In this document: one piece after another, positions 46,767 to 59,572 of the stretch
How positions within the stretch are numbered: the first letter of the stretch is position 1
Layout: each line of letters begins with the position of its first letter
Origin: Pezizomycotina sp. ARF18
Taxonomy: Eukaryota > Ascomycota
Length of the DNA: 64,000 nt
Assembly (NCBI GenBank): GCA_002224055.1
Contig: AZLU01000003.1
Span: 502,073 to 566,072, forward strand
Direction: 5' to 3'
The notes under the pieces: generated by a model
Told to the model about the DNA's origin: nothing
Seen by the model: the letters and a program-made list of their open reading frames with translations, nothing else
Database searches by the model: none
Position numbers and translations under genes: made by a program

Positions 46767-47114
46767 TTACCTTGGCCGTGACTCCCAAGCCAGCGGGAAA
46801 CAATGCCAGTGGGCAGCTGGTGCCAGGCAACAATCCATGTCATAGGCAGGCTCCATTCGCCTAAGAAAAGTTGACTGTCGTTTAAGCAGTAAAGAACCCA
46901 GTTGTCGTGTCCGCATATTTGCCGAGGATTTTCCGTCCAAAGAAGGAATCTGGTCCCGAACATCCGCCGAACATCCTGTGAAGTCATCCGCTGCTCTGAT
47001 ACGCTCTGATATATCCTGCCTGCTCGCAATTAATCTGGGCGTCTGGTCAGTTAGGGTCATAATAAGAGCTAGGTAGCTCGGCGACACTATCAAACCGAAG
47101 ATCATGAGCCTCAT
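46767..47114 (-). CDS. Possible small secreted or membrane-anchored protein
   Basis: A 115-codon frame with a genuine ATG and a hydrophobic start (MRLMIFGLIVSPSYLALIM) followed by a polar region with three cysteines. This could be a signal peptide or a membrane anchor. No family recognised, no intron signals, no conserved neighbour. It may be chance. Confidence 0.25.
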   Translation of the reverse strand: MRLMIFGLIVSPSYLALIMTLTDQTPRLIASRQDISERIRAADDFTGCSADVRDQIPSLDGKSSANMRTRQLGSLLLKRQSTFLRRMEPAYDMDCCLAPAAHWHCFPLAWESRPR

Positions 47115-47821
47115 AACGTACCTTTCGACTGAATTCGTGCTTATCTTTGATCGTTAGTTGGGAGGATTTTGAACTGCAGGACATTTCGGAGGTCCTATGG
47201 AAGTTGAAAAAGCTGGAGGATTGTTGGGAAGGGGTGAGATGAAATTATTGAGATTGATAAAGCAGATCGGTTCTGATAAAAAGGTGTAGGGGAAACAAAA
47301 AAAGAAAAAAGGAATTCAGGAAGTGCTCAGCTTCTGCCCTTAGAAATTCCACACGAGGTACTGATAGCGACGAACTGCTCCTCCTTTCCTCTCTATTTTT
47401 TTTTTTTTTTTTTTTCGTTCATTCCCCTTCCCCCTTCCTTTAGGGCCGAATAATATCAACCGTTAATGTAACAGCACATACGAAGATATCGATAATTTCA
47501 GTTGAAATCTCACGATGTCTCCTTCTCATCGTTCTCATCGCGAAGGTTTTGTTTTGTGTCGCTTATTTTGGACGCCTTGGCTGCATACCCATCGCGACCC
47601 GGAGTGGGGGATCAATTTTGACTCGAAACTACAGAATCCTTCGGCCGTTCTCCTTTGTTTCTCAGTCTGAGCTCCGCGATAGTTCGATAGGTATAACTTC
47701 CTCAAATAGCACCAGCGTACGCTTCAAATCTCAAGCAAATCCTTCATATTGCAGAGAAACAGCAAAGTTTCTGTTTGCTTATCTCCTTCCAGCTAGCTTC
47801 ATTTCCGCTCCCTGTCGCAAA
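47115..47821. other. Divergent intergenic region
   Basis: Contains T24 at about 47393-47416, CT-rich sequence, and the upstream region of the next gene. An open frame precedes the ATG at 47822 but lacks an ATG of its own. Confidence 0.45.
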
Positions 47822-48285
47822 ATGGAGGAAGAGAAGCGACTCTTAGGCGCAACGCCCAACCACGACTCACGATACATGGCTATTGACGGTCAACAGAAGG
47901 ACTTGAAAAACCTCAGAGCGTCCAAATGAGCAAACAACCCCCATCACCACTCCGATCGGACCCCCGAGCATGTCATACCTCTTACGCTGCATCCACGCAT
48001 TTACTTGCATCCCTGCAACTATCACGATCTTTCTTAAGGTGACGGATCAGTTTACCCGTTACAACCCAAGCAAGCTCGAGTTGATACTGGTTTCGTCGGC
48101 TGGTGCAGCGTAGTCGTGCATTTTGGATAACGTACATCTGCTACGGGCAGTTTGTCCGGCTTACTACCTGGCAGGATGCAGTCAGGACCCGCTGGGCGAC
48201 GGCGGCTTGGTGGTTCGTCGCGTTTCCAACTATTCTCGCTTGCCTCACTTTATACAAATATGCAGGCGAGCCTACGTGCGGTTGA
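47822..48285 (+). CDS. Small four-helix membrane protein
   Basis: ATG at 47822 (MEEEKRLLGATPNHDSRY) opens an acidic cytosolic head. After a frame break near 47910 come SYLLRCIHAFTCIPATITIF and KLELILVSSAGA. After a second break near 48110 come FWITYICYGQFVRL and ATAAWWFVAFPTILACLTLY, ending GEPTCG. The four hydrophobic segments and short loops resemble a MARVEL-like layout, as in the gene at 30710, but sequence similarity is weak. Function unknown. Confidence 0.45.
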
Positions 48286-49204
48286 AGCGATACCACAGAA
48301 CCGAGGAGGGGCATAGTAATAGTTTTTCAAGGGACATGAACTGATAATGCAGAAAATGTTGAAGGGGTTTGTGGAGCATATTAATTAATTAGCAGGTTAT
48401 AGTGGACTATCTATAGCTGCCGAGGGCGAGGCTCACATCATAAACATCCCGCTAGGAACTTTTTTGCTAAGAATTAATACTTCTAACAGCCGTCTAGGGA
48501 AGCAAAAATCAAAAATCCACCTCTTGGTGCAAGAGTCGGTGCCTCCATTAGAGGCGTGCTAGTTTGGTCGTTGTGGTCGTTATTTACGAAACCACTGAAG
48601 CAATCGAAGCGTATAAATCGGTCGCCGTGACCCTAGTAATCCACGCGACCAACATAATAACCTCAGGCTATCCATCAATCCCAAGCGCATCCAACTTTGA
48701 TAGGAATAATAGTACGATAAGGACCGACTGTAGTAACCAATATCTTCATTGGCTAGCTGATTACCGGAAGAAGAAGGAGAAGAAGTTTACAATAATAAGA
48801 AAATAAGATATAAACAAACATTCCCCACAAGTCTCTCTCCTTCCATACATTTAGGAACTTAGGAGTTTTCCAGATATATCTCCCATTCTCTGTGTATCTA
48901 GAATATCCTACAACACCGACCCTCATCGCAGCCAGAGAACCTCAGAGTCTGTCGGGGGTAGGAGACTCCATCGGTAATGATCGTAATGTAATCAAGTTCC
49001 GAGGGTTCGGTGGTGAGGGAGGTGGCAAAACCACGCCTTTGAAATTATGAAGCCTTCCAAGATGAACTGGCGACAGCCTTCTTCGAAAAGTCGCGTTTTT
49101 GGTTTTTGGTGCTCCACCGTGCGCGTGAACCATTTTCGTAAAATGTGGCTGAAACGATTGGTCCCAGAAACCGGAAAGAAAAAGGAATCACCAACCGCTA
49201 CAAC

Positions 49205-49790
49205 TAGTGTTCGAGGTCGGGCGGGCCGGGCCGGGTTTGGGGACCCCCGACCCACCCGCCGGGTACCGGCGCCTCTCTGACCCGGCCAACGGGTAAGCTA
49301 ACGCGGCCCGGTCGCGTCAAATATACCCACTAAAATATTATATAAAAAATAATTTTATTTATAAATAATTTTATTTATAAATAATTTTCATTATATTTAT
49401 ATTTCTTTTTATAAATTAAATACTTTTGTTTTCAATTTTTTCTAGTAATAATTAAAATTTATAATTTTTTAATACAATTTTTAATAAAAATTTAAAATTA
49501 ATTAATAATTTTTTTTAAAATATAATTTCATTTAATGAAAGGCTAAAAACTAGGTTTTTTTAAGTTTATTAAATATCTAATAAAGTATAATGTCAGGCCG
49601 CACCCGGGCGTGCCATGCCGAAACGGGAGACCTTCCTAGGTGCCGTGGTAATACCCATATACCACTTGCAGGCACGCTATATTAGGTAGGTGGGGGACTG
49701 CTACCGCACGGCACTGCACAGTCTGCGTGCAGGCTCGAGGTCACCTCGAGGCTTATCACTTGTAAGGCGCCTGCCTTACATATAAAGTTT
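49205..49790. other. GC/AT/GC mosaic block, possible mobile-element relic
   Basis: About 110 bp of G/C-rich sequence (GGGCGGGCCGGGCC type) abuts about 270 bp that is almost pure A/T, including two copies of a 16-nt ATAATTTTATTTATAA unit. Another GC-rich block follows, starting TGTCAGGCCGCACCCGGG, with a TATAAA at about 49780. The second block could be the start of a solo LTR, but I found no matching end or target duplication. Confidence 0.35.
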
Positions 49791-50298
49791 TAGCCATGGA
49801 ATAGGAATACGACTATAGCGAGAGGAGGGAATCTGTGCTGGTAATCCTCGGTCAGATATCACCCGGGGGGGGGGAAGATAGGAGGTGAGGCTCGCTTGAA
49901 TTATAGAGATAAAGTCGATAAGCTTTCGCTAGGATATATCAGAGCGGAGCGTTATCGATAACAAAGGCCCAAGCTTTTATCCCTTGCGTTGTTGGAGGGA
50001 GACGGGGATATTATTATTATTATTATTATTAGTTTCAATCTTGCTTAAGAGGTTCTTAATCTCGTCTTGCTTCCAGTTGTTCTCGTTTCTTTCTTTCTTT
50101 TTGTTTTATTTCTAAAACCTTCTATTTGTCTCCCGCTCTTACCCTGTTCCTTTCGATATGCGTCCGAGTAATTATTGTAAACCGATGTACAAGTGAGGGG
50201 AATCTGAGCTGCTTACTAGACGTTGGCAACGGGATAAGAAAGTGCCCCAAGACTCCGAGCTTTTACGGATCTTTCAATCTCCATGAGCCTATTCTCCC

Positions 50299-50324
50299 AA
50301 AAAAAAAAAAAAAAAAAAAAAAAA
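50299..50324. repeat. A26 homopolymer
   Basis: Uninterrupted run of 26 A in intergenic DNA. Confidence 0.9.
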
Positions 50325-52793
50325 CCGTGTCTTCTTATACAACACACCCATTCTTTATTTGGCAACGTCCTCTCTATTATATATATGAAGTTATACAACC
50401 TATATTTACCAAGAAGAATACTGAACATTTATATTCTGCGAATTAGCGGACATTTTTTACAGGAAAGGTTTGTGGCGGAAAACAGATGTGACATCCACCA
50501 ATTACGCATCATAAGAACGCGGATTGGGGCTGAAGTGAGCCGCTATGTGATCCTTTGGTTTTTTTTATTTTTATTTATTATTTTATTATTTTTATTTTTA
50601 TTTTTAAAGGTCTTACCCCTAGACCTCTCATGTCCGACTCCTACATAATGGATTTCGTTGGAAAGCCAGTCTTCATTATTGATATATCAGGATAGGTTTA
50701 TACTGCGTCTTTTTTTTTTTTAGACTATTTGCAACGGTATAATAGCAAGAGGCTCCTTTCCTTTGCTACGCTGTGATACCATTGGCGTCAAATGATTTGT
50801 CTATCGCGGGAATCTCCTTTATTTTATTGATTTGTTTAATTTTTTGGGGTCGCCAGTCGGCGCAATGTTTTAAGTATTTCCCACACCCTTTTCTTTCCTT
50901 TCTAAAGGAGAAGGTATGAGGAGAAGGAATGATATTGATGAGCTCGTGCGGGATTGGGGTTGGGTAATCTGATCGAGTGGTGCCGGAACTGTTGCGCAAA
51001 TTGTGACAAAAACAGTAGCTTTGATCCATTTGGATGAAGTCTTCGTAAACAGGTTGTAATGGTGTGAAATCAAAGTGACGGGCCAGCATTTGTCCCCCCT
51101 CTTTCAAAGAGAGGGAACGAAAGTGATATAAAGAGGTTCGCGCGAGCCTGGAAACCTTGCATGTATTATGTAGAATATATATTTTTTTATGACAGCCTTC
51201 TCCGATGGTCCTCTTTTCTGCTTCAAAATGGCAGGCGAAAAAAAAAAAAAAAAACAGAAAAGTCCACCATGATTCCTGCGCAGCAGAGAGAACTCCTTTC
51301 CCCGCAGCCGCTCTTATATCTTTTCGATCAAAAAAGCATATCGTATCTTCTTTCCGGACTCTTTTTTCCAGTGCAAACCAGCCACGTATATCGTCATTAC
51401 AATTCGTTTGTAATCAGATCATCAGATCCACATTGGAGTTCTCCTTATTGTATGTACGTTTTTACTACCTTTTATTTCCCCCCTTGCCTTCTTAGTCGCG
51501 CTTTCAGGCTATTGAAAACTCTTTCAAATGCCCCATGCACATTTTTATATATCTAAGTATAAGTTATATATATACCGAAATTTGGCAGCCTCGTGGTCTA
51601 ACCTTTCCCCAAGAAACGAAAAGTTTTCAGGACTGTCTGGATGCCGGATTCCGGAGGTCCACCTTCCCTCAGTTGTCCCTCAGAAATCCGTCACCAGACG
51701 AAGTCCAGGTAATACGGACCGAGCTCATTGGTCCTTTGCCTTTGGCTATTTCTTCAACAAAAAAAAAAAAAAAAAAAAAGGCCTCCCCTCTCAGACTTGG
51801 CGCGTTGGGGGTCCGTAATTGCCGTGAACGGAAACGATACCGACACAGAATTCCTAGAAGCACTAGAAGAATAGGAAAGTATACGATTGGATGGGAGAGG
51901 TGAGGAGACAAAGTGACGGTTTAGCTCATTGTCACTTTTCTCTAACAAAAAAAATAAACAAAAAAAGAGCAAGGCACAGAGAAAGAAAAGTGAGTGGGAG
52001 AGAAACTGCACAATAAACATGGATGGGAGGGAAGCAATGTGGTGTGGGAGCGTTTTACGAGTTACCCATGGAGGGACAGGAGGGGTTAAGGTCGGCCTCT
52101 TGGAGCAGCAAACATGTGGAAGTACCTCCTTCCGCCCGGACGACACCTGGATGCCAGCTCATTCAATAAACGCAAAGGGCAGAGGCTTATACAGTAAGAT
52201 GGGCCAACAATGTACGTGAAACCTCCCAGTTCAAACGCCCTATGAGTTGCAGCAAGACTTGCTTCTGTGCTATTTTAGCTCGCTGACTTGTGCGGCAACG
52301 TCCGATGCTGATGTATGAACTAAATCAGATTTTCCTCCCTTGTCAGTCCAAGCACAACCTCCACACCTCCAATCGGAACCATTAACAAAGTAAAATAATG
52401 GACTGGAAATAAGGAGAGGTAAACTGAAATGATGATTAATAAGAAATCGCGAAAACAAAAACTTGCAGGGATTAGAAAAATAGGGGTTGTTTGTCCATCG
52501 TCACCCTCCTCCCCTTTTGGCGCTCGCTTTCAAAGACAGCGGGCTCTACGGCCACTACAGAGAGCTCAAGAAGAAAATAAAAGGAAGGAATGAAACAATA
52601 GAAGGAGAAAAATAGGCAAGGACTTAAATAAGAAGAAGAATATTAAAAAGAGGTGAGCACGTGACCATTTTTCTCAAGCGTGAAAAAAAAAGGTTCACGA
52701 AGCATAATCGCCAGTGCAAGAGCGTTGAGAGGCAAGTTGTCTGACGTTTCACCTCGACGACAGCAGGAAGCGAGCGGCACAGAGCTGCCGAGA

Positions 52794-54812
52794 ATGGCTT
52801 CCTCGATATCAGCCTCAGTTGCCTCCTTCGAGACTGACCAGCTCACCCAGGCTTGCTCAGTAGAAACTCCACCGACGGACGTCCAAGACACCGTTGAAAC
52901 CCCGTACCGCCACTTACGACCGAAGCTGCATCCACAACAGTCGCAGCCCATGACGAGAGTGTTCAACCTCGGCCCGTGAAGGTGGTGAAGGTGACCCAGG
53001 CTCATGTGGGACGGACTTCGTCGATCCAAGCCGAGAACTCCGTCGAAGGGACCGCGAGGTCGCGGGCTATGGAAAGTCGAAGCGGAGCAGCTGACATACC
53101 TTTGGACATTAGGGTTAGGGCTGGGAATGGCTCCGAAGGACCCATAGATGCTCCCAGTGAACCTTCCTACACTTCCGCGGGAGCTCGCGATGATACTCAT
53201 GGAGCGAACCGAAGCGACTATCTCGAGATTGAAAACCTGACCGAGCGACCTCGATCAGCGGCCAGCAGTTACCGGAGCGCCATGGAAGCTGTCGGTAATG
53301 CGATACAAACGCATAACCAGGACTTGGAGGCCGCCCCACCCACACCAGTGGTGTTCCTGGTATCCGAAGAAGGGCCTGCACGAGCCGATCGCAGGGGACT
53401 AAACAAGGCGAATATCACCCTACTGATCTTAATCTATTTGTCTATAGTTGGCGGCGGCATCGTTCTCATCTTTCCTTCGAAAGAGGGAACGCTCACGGAC
53501 ACAAGGCGCTGCAACACAAGATCAACAATTCGAGAGAGGTGCTATCTGGCTCGGAATTCTGGCGGTACTATTGAATGACGCCTTGGTGGAGCGGATATGG
53601 AGATTGATCCAGATCACCATACTAAAAAAGAATGATGTGGCTGGTCAAACGCTCAGAGCAGCCAGTTTCGGATTTTACGACGTGTCGAAACGCATTGGTA
53701 CCTCCAAGGTATCATGCATCGAGCTACGTGCCGGTCTAGCGTACGTTGTGTTGAGAGGAGGGACTCTGGCTGCAGTGCCCGTGATGATGCTTTCCTTGGA
53801 AATTCGCTCGGGAGGGACTTCTGCGGATGCGAATGGAAAGTTGGCGCATCTGCGAACGTCATATCGGCCGTACTTCCTAGTGCTGGCAGTTGGTGTCCAC
53901 GCAATCTCGATCGTGGTGGCCCTCTTGCTCGTCAACGCATCGTTGACGAAGCTCTTTAAAGACAACGTCCGTAATTCGGACCTTGTAAGCGCGTACCAGC
54001 CTTATAAGGATTTCGTCGATGCTGCGCGAGGATGCGGTTCCATCGCAACCTCCCAAGAAGTTGCAGGATTCATGGATGGTGCCAGCCGCTCCATCCTCAC
54101 CAGGCACCATAAACCGGGTATCCAATTCTTAGCAAAGCTTCGAGGAACAGCATTCCCGCTTGTACTCATGGTTTTGGGTATGTTTGGTTCGGGCTTGATT
54201 ATCCGCCAAGAGCATGCATCGCTCCAGTATCAAGTATACCTAACAATGTACGGCTACGTGGTCGCACAGCGTGGGTATCAACTTATGCTGGACCACGTGG
54301 CGTGGCAATGCGGACTCCAAGGCTTAGTGAAGTCCGAAAACTTAAACCTAAGACGTCGCGACTTCGCCCGCCGTCCGATGCGGTTTCTCGGAAGCACATC
54401 AGGAATTGGTCTTGCACGGCTTGCATGGTCAAGCAACCTAAACAGCCTCAGGGCCTACATCCTCCTCAAGGTATTCTGGGTGCAAGCAGTTGTTGTTCGT
54501 ACCGTGTTTGCCTTCGCCATAACGGATATATCCCTAACCAGATACGACGAATGGTACTTAGATAACAAAGACAAGTTCATCCACTATAGCTTCGGGCCCA
54601 TCCTCCAGTGGGCCAAGATAATTGGGCCAGCAGTTGCCGGTCCGCTTCTTGTCTTCTTTGTTATTCCCTTCAGCGCTCCATTATGTTCCTCCGATGGATG
54701 GCGAATCGTGCAAATCTATGCCGCAGGAGGGAGTGGCTCATATGGCGTTAGGAACAACCGAGCCACGTTCGCCAAAGACGTAGAGCGGTTCCGGGACCAG
54801 GACCTTGTTTAG
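52794..54812 (+). CDS. Large multi-pass membrane protein, unknown function
   Basis: ATG at 52794 (MASSISASVASFETDQLTQA) begins a polar, probably cytosolic N-terminus of about 200 residues. The longest intact frame in the window without repeats follows. Hydrophobic segments: ITLLILIYLSIVGGGIVLIF, GAIWLGILAVLLNDALV, YFLVLAVGVHAISIVVALLL, AFPLVLMVLGMFGSGLII, LLKVFWVQAVVVRTVFAFAI and IIGPAVAGPLLVFFVIPF, then a polar tail to the stop at 54812. Frames shift near 52978 and 53480. It looks like one of the fungal-specific membrane families, but I cannot name it. No introns are evident. The T35 tract downstream lies beyond the stop. Confidence 0.7.
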
Positions 54813-54901
54813 ACATCTTTCCAAACAGACGCCAAGGGCTGTGCGCCGCTGATTGAACCCACTTTTACGCACGCTTTTGTCATTTTTCTTTTTTTTTTCT
54901 T

Positions 54902-54940
<39 letters not shown>

Positions 54941-57900
54941 GCCGGTTTCGCAATACCTATAGACTTTTCTCGGGAGACTTGACATCGGGAGAGTTGATCG
55001 AGACTATTCTCAACAGCCCACCTCTGCCGACATTGTGTTAGAAGACAAGAAAAAAAAATCTTAAAATAAGTATACTAATAAATGTGTCTTTTGATATTCT
55101 CCTTCTCGGACGAAAACAAAAGATAAAGAAAAGAAAAGAAAAAAATTTTTTCCTCTCTTTTTGTTTTGGTTTGTCCCGTTTGTCGTTCAATTTTGGCTTC
55201 GTTCAGGCCCCTTTTGTTTTGTTTAGACCCTCCAGGACTTTCCCGAATAATGAGGGATAGTTCTAGTTGAGGTTGATTTTCATTCTTCCATTTTTATTCT
55301 TTCGATATTAGAACTCGCAAGAAAGAGGGGTAGGAGCGTGGAGTCTCTCCTCTTGTCCTTCCGTCTGCAACCTGAAGTGTTGAGAGCTGTTGGACGTTTT
55401 GACAGAGATTTAAGGTGTTTCGGGAGTCCAGCAGTGGCAGAGAAGAGGCGTTTAGGGTGTAAGTGCGTGCGTGGGTGCGCGTGTATGTGTGAGCCGGAGG
55501 CAAGCTCGGTGTCTCAGGCCTGAGGATAAAGCCATGATGACCCCTTGGGGTCGGAAGAATACGGTATTTCAACCAGCCGCCTCTGCTAGACCGACGTTCA
55601 AAATCCGTCAATTCCCTCGAGTCCAGAGTTTGGTTTGTTTACCTAAAACGGCTTTCAAGACCGTCCACGCGTTTTGGAAAGAATTAAGGGAAAAGGAGAA
55701 GAGGGGAAAAAAAAAAAGAAAGAAAAAAAAAAAAGGGTGGGGGGTTATAAAGTAGACGAGATGCATTCATTCAAGGGAAGGGTGAAAAGGGTTAGATAAG
55801 ATAAGACGATAAGACGACTCTTGCAACGTTCTTCAAGTCTATGGCCGAGGCACCGTTAAAGCAGGTTTTCGGTTATCTTTCTTCCAGGTCTTGCACTTTA
55901 GAAACCATATACACGTTGGACTAGATTGAGCGTAGTTTAAGAGCAGAGAGAGAGAAACAGTAAAATGATAGAGTCGATGAATATTTCGAGTTTGGAGTGA
56001 ACAGGATAGATGACTAGAGTGAATGACAAAGTTAAAAAGGAAGGCGGGCCAGGCTGATTTAAAAAAAAAAAAAAGCCTGGAAAAAAATTTATTTTTTTCT
56101 CTTTGTTCCAACTTTCCGCCATGACGGAAAGGGATGGTGTGGAATGATATGCTGGCGATATGCACCTGCCCGGCCTAACCCTAGCAAAGAGTCGAACACC
56201 CAGATACCGGTAGTCCTTCAGAAAAACTGCCCATCGCTCTTGGTGCAACCACGCGTCGCGCAGTACTGCTTTAATACCGAAGTAATTTGAGGTTTTGTTT
56301 GCCCTCAATCAATCTGTAAAAATGGTATTAAAAAAAAAGGGGGAAAAAAAAAGGGAGAGAAGGGGGAAGGGGGAAAAAAAGAAAGAAAAGGGAACACTAT
56401 ATAATAAGCCTTTCCTGATCAAAACGGAGGTGTATCAGTAATAACGACGTAGCTATAGGTGAATTTTGTGACTTAAATATTGTTTGATAGAATCTGGTAG
56501 ATGAGATACGGGTATGTGAACCCAAACAAAGAAAGAGAAAAAAAAAAAGAATAGAAAAAGGAAGAAAGTTTGCTCATCCCAGGTAACTAACATCTATCGT
56601 CGAAGCACTTTCCCTTAGTCTGGAGAGACTATTTTCTCTCGTGCATATACGTAATATATAGACCCGTCCTTGTTTTTCCTCTCTTCCATATCTAAAAGCC
56701 TATATATTCCAGCCATGACGTACCGGTATGCCAATCGTATTACCAAGTATTGACTGGAACGGCTAAAGAGTACCGCTTTTAAGAGCTAAAATGTGATAAT
56801 AATTAATAACAACTTCTTGAGACGGACATAATGCTATATATATATCGTGCGATAATAATTATCGGGTTTTCGAGCCGGGGAGTATACACAAGTTGCATGC
56901 TGTTAAGAAGTTGAATTATCATCTTGAAACATGTAAGTATGTATATTACTCTTTTACTCAGACTACTCAGACGATCTATTTTTCCCTTCCTTTGTACCTC
57001 TGTGCCCTCCGGCCTCCTGCCCTGGAACGCGTTATTTTATAAGAATAATTTAGCTGCCCGGTAAGTGGGAGCTATTCATGATCAAGAGTAGGTTTTTTTT
57101 GTTTGGGGGGGGGGGGGGGTGCTCTCAGACGTATCAAATTATCTAATTTACTACAATTTGGCGGGACTTATTATCTATCTCGAGTTTCGATTATAGTGCC
57201 TATCCTTCTATCCTTTAGAAGCATCTTATAGCCGATATATCACGATCCGGCGGCATATACCGAGCGATTTATAGTCCGTCCGTCCACCGGATAGGCAAGC
57301 TATACGCTAGTCGGTGCCCAGTGCTGACCCTAAGTTTGCCAACGGAATACTAACAAGAATGCGTATAAATGATAGGAATAAAGCAATATATATTTAATTC
57401 AAAAGGTTTACTGCCTGGAGTAAAATGGCCCAAGCCCTTAATATGGATGTTTTTGAGCTATTTCGAGATTAAATAACAAACCATCCTTTCACATGATCAA
57501 GTTGAATCATTCAGCTCGGCATCGTGTCGTATCACGATCATAACATCTCAAGTCCTATCTTCCAAATTTTGCGGCCTTTTGTTACTGTATATTTTTTAAT
57601 ACGTGGTATACCAACCTCCGTATCTGTGAGCTTGTTTTTTTTGACACAGGGAAACTAATTTACTAATATTGATGAATCATGGGAGAACCATGGACCTGGG
57701 GGAGATACGGATACACTGATAATCTAGCCAGGAAACGGGTGCACTGACGTATATATTTATCTTAAGCACCTCTTCTCGCCTCCTGTCACCCTACGAGCCC
57801 TAGAACCGAAGCCAACGCTAACCACCGTTACAAAAGGGTTAGCACTAACTAATACGTAATATTCGTAGTTACAATCTATTAATATAGTATTTGATATCTT

Positions 57901-59572
57901 ACTGGATTTGAGTTTCTATTTGATCCTTTTTTTTAATGCTACTAATCCCGCTAAGCTCGGCCTTATAATTCTAAGATTTAATTCTAAATAGACCTTGTTG
58001 AGAGCTGGACTTAGCACCTAATTAGCTAAGACGTAATAGGAGCTTGAATTTTATCTGGAAATATTCGAAGTCTTAAAGATGCATTCTTCAAAGCCCTCTT
58101 TTCTGTCAGGTATTTTTTTTTTTTAAAAAAAAAAATCTTATACCCTCGCACGGCCCGTTAACCTATTTGCCGTCGTCCTTTTTCTCGTCTATTGCCCGAA
58201 AATCTGGCTCACTTGCGCATTTTCATCATACAAGGAGCACCGCTATATATCTCCATACGCAAGCAGAACACGCGCAATGAGTCCAATAACCTACTGGACC
58301 TGTACATAGAGGTGATCTTGGAGGCGCTCCGTGAAGAATCCTATCCTTTATTTACAGCCCAGAAATCCTTGTCCTCTTCTACGAAGTTTACGGTACGGCC
58401 TGTGTCACATATTTGTCACGATGCTTGATACAAGAAAGGCACTCTCGCCCCGATATTATTCAGCGAGACCTTATAAGCTTAGGAAAGACATACTCAGAAT
58501 TGTTAACCTTAGGGATATTTAGCTTATAAACACTCGTCCAAAAAGGATTAAACCTCAAATCCCCAGAACTGTTCGTTTATGTATTCGGCAGTCGCCGATC
58601 TTACTTTCTATATCACTTCATCACGATGATTATTTAGTGCACAACCGAATGAAACGATGAGAAGCTACGGAGTCTGACGGGGAATGCCTACACGTCGTCT
58701 GGAAAAAAAAAAAAAAAAGAAAGAAATGGTAAACGCTGGCGGCTGTTATTCGCAGTGAGGCATTTTCGCAATCCTATATCCAAAGAATCGTTCTTACGGC
58801 AGCGTGTTCTTCGCAGAGCGGCTAGGCTTCCTTTACTTTTTCTACAAAGCCTTTGAACAAGATGAGAGAAAACATCGTTGGCACAGATAAAAGAAGTTTG
58901 ACTTCGAAAATGCTGGGAAGCCCGGAAAGATTTTATTAAGCAAAACGAGCCGTGTATACTCCCTTAAAACAGGCTACGCTGCGAAGAGAGAGAGAGTCAC
59001 TGTAATAGCAGTGAGCGCTTATCGGTTTCCAGCTAGTATTGAACTTGAGAGATACTTCTCTATTGCTATTACGACGTAGAATAAAAGGCGGTGTACTCCT
59101 ATGCGTTTTATACTAGTTCAGCGAAAGCGATGGAGATATAGGAATAATATATAAAATGCATGTAGGGGACTTAGTATAAAGTACACTATCAAGTCGTGGC
59201 AACTCTCTTCTCTTATTCGTACGTGCTCATGCTTTATACTTTTATCGGAATACCCCCAGTGATAAGCGAATCCACCCTCGAAAAATCTAGATAAGCAACT
59301 TATTATCGTTCACGCGGATTTTCAGAAACGTTCTTGTCCTGTATAATAAAATGTCCGCATGCACTTCAGAGAAGATCCCTACCCGCGGAACTGGGCCAGC
59401 CAAACGATTTCAAACGGTAGTTTTCTCCTTTAAAAGGGTTGGTTGGAATCTCCATACTGATTACGTCTCGATGGGATGCTCTTAGGCTGCTGACCACATG
59501 GCCAACGTAGCTACTATCTGTTTATTCGCTCAACACCAGCGTCAAGTAAATCGACGGCTCCAACCTCCCACA
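54813..59572. other. Intergenic, low complexity
   Basis: T35 at 54904-54938, purine-rich runs at 55690-55740 and 56325-56395, G14 at about 57106-57119, A/T tracts near 58110-58135 and 58701. A 78-codon plus frame at 58192 lacks ATG and is not convincing. No RNA gene seen. Confidence 0.5.
54904..54938. repeat. T35 homopolymer
   Basis: Longest mononucleotide run in the window, about 90 bp past the membrane-protein stop. It is preceded by interrupted T/C sequence from 54888. Confidence 0.9.

Larger units (their letters stand above)
48286..52793. other. Intergenic with compositional mosaic and homopolymers
   Basis: No gene recognised in 4.5 kb. Holds a GC-rich block (49210-49320), an AT block (49321-49590), a second GC-rich block (49590-49790), (ATT)n at 50011-50030, A26 at 50299-50324, and A/T tracts at 51239-51255, 51759-51779 and 50557-50610. 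Confidence 0.5.
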
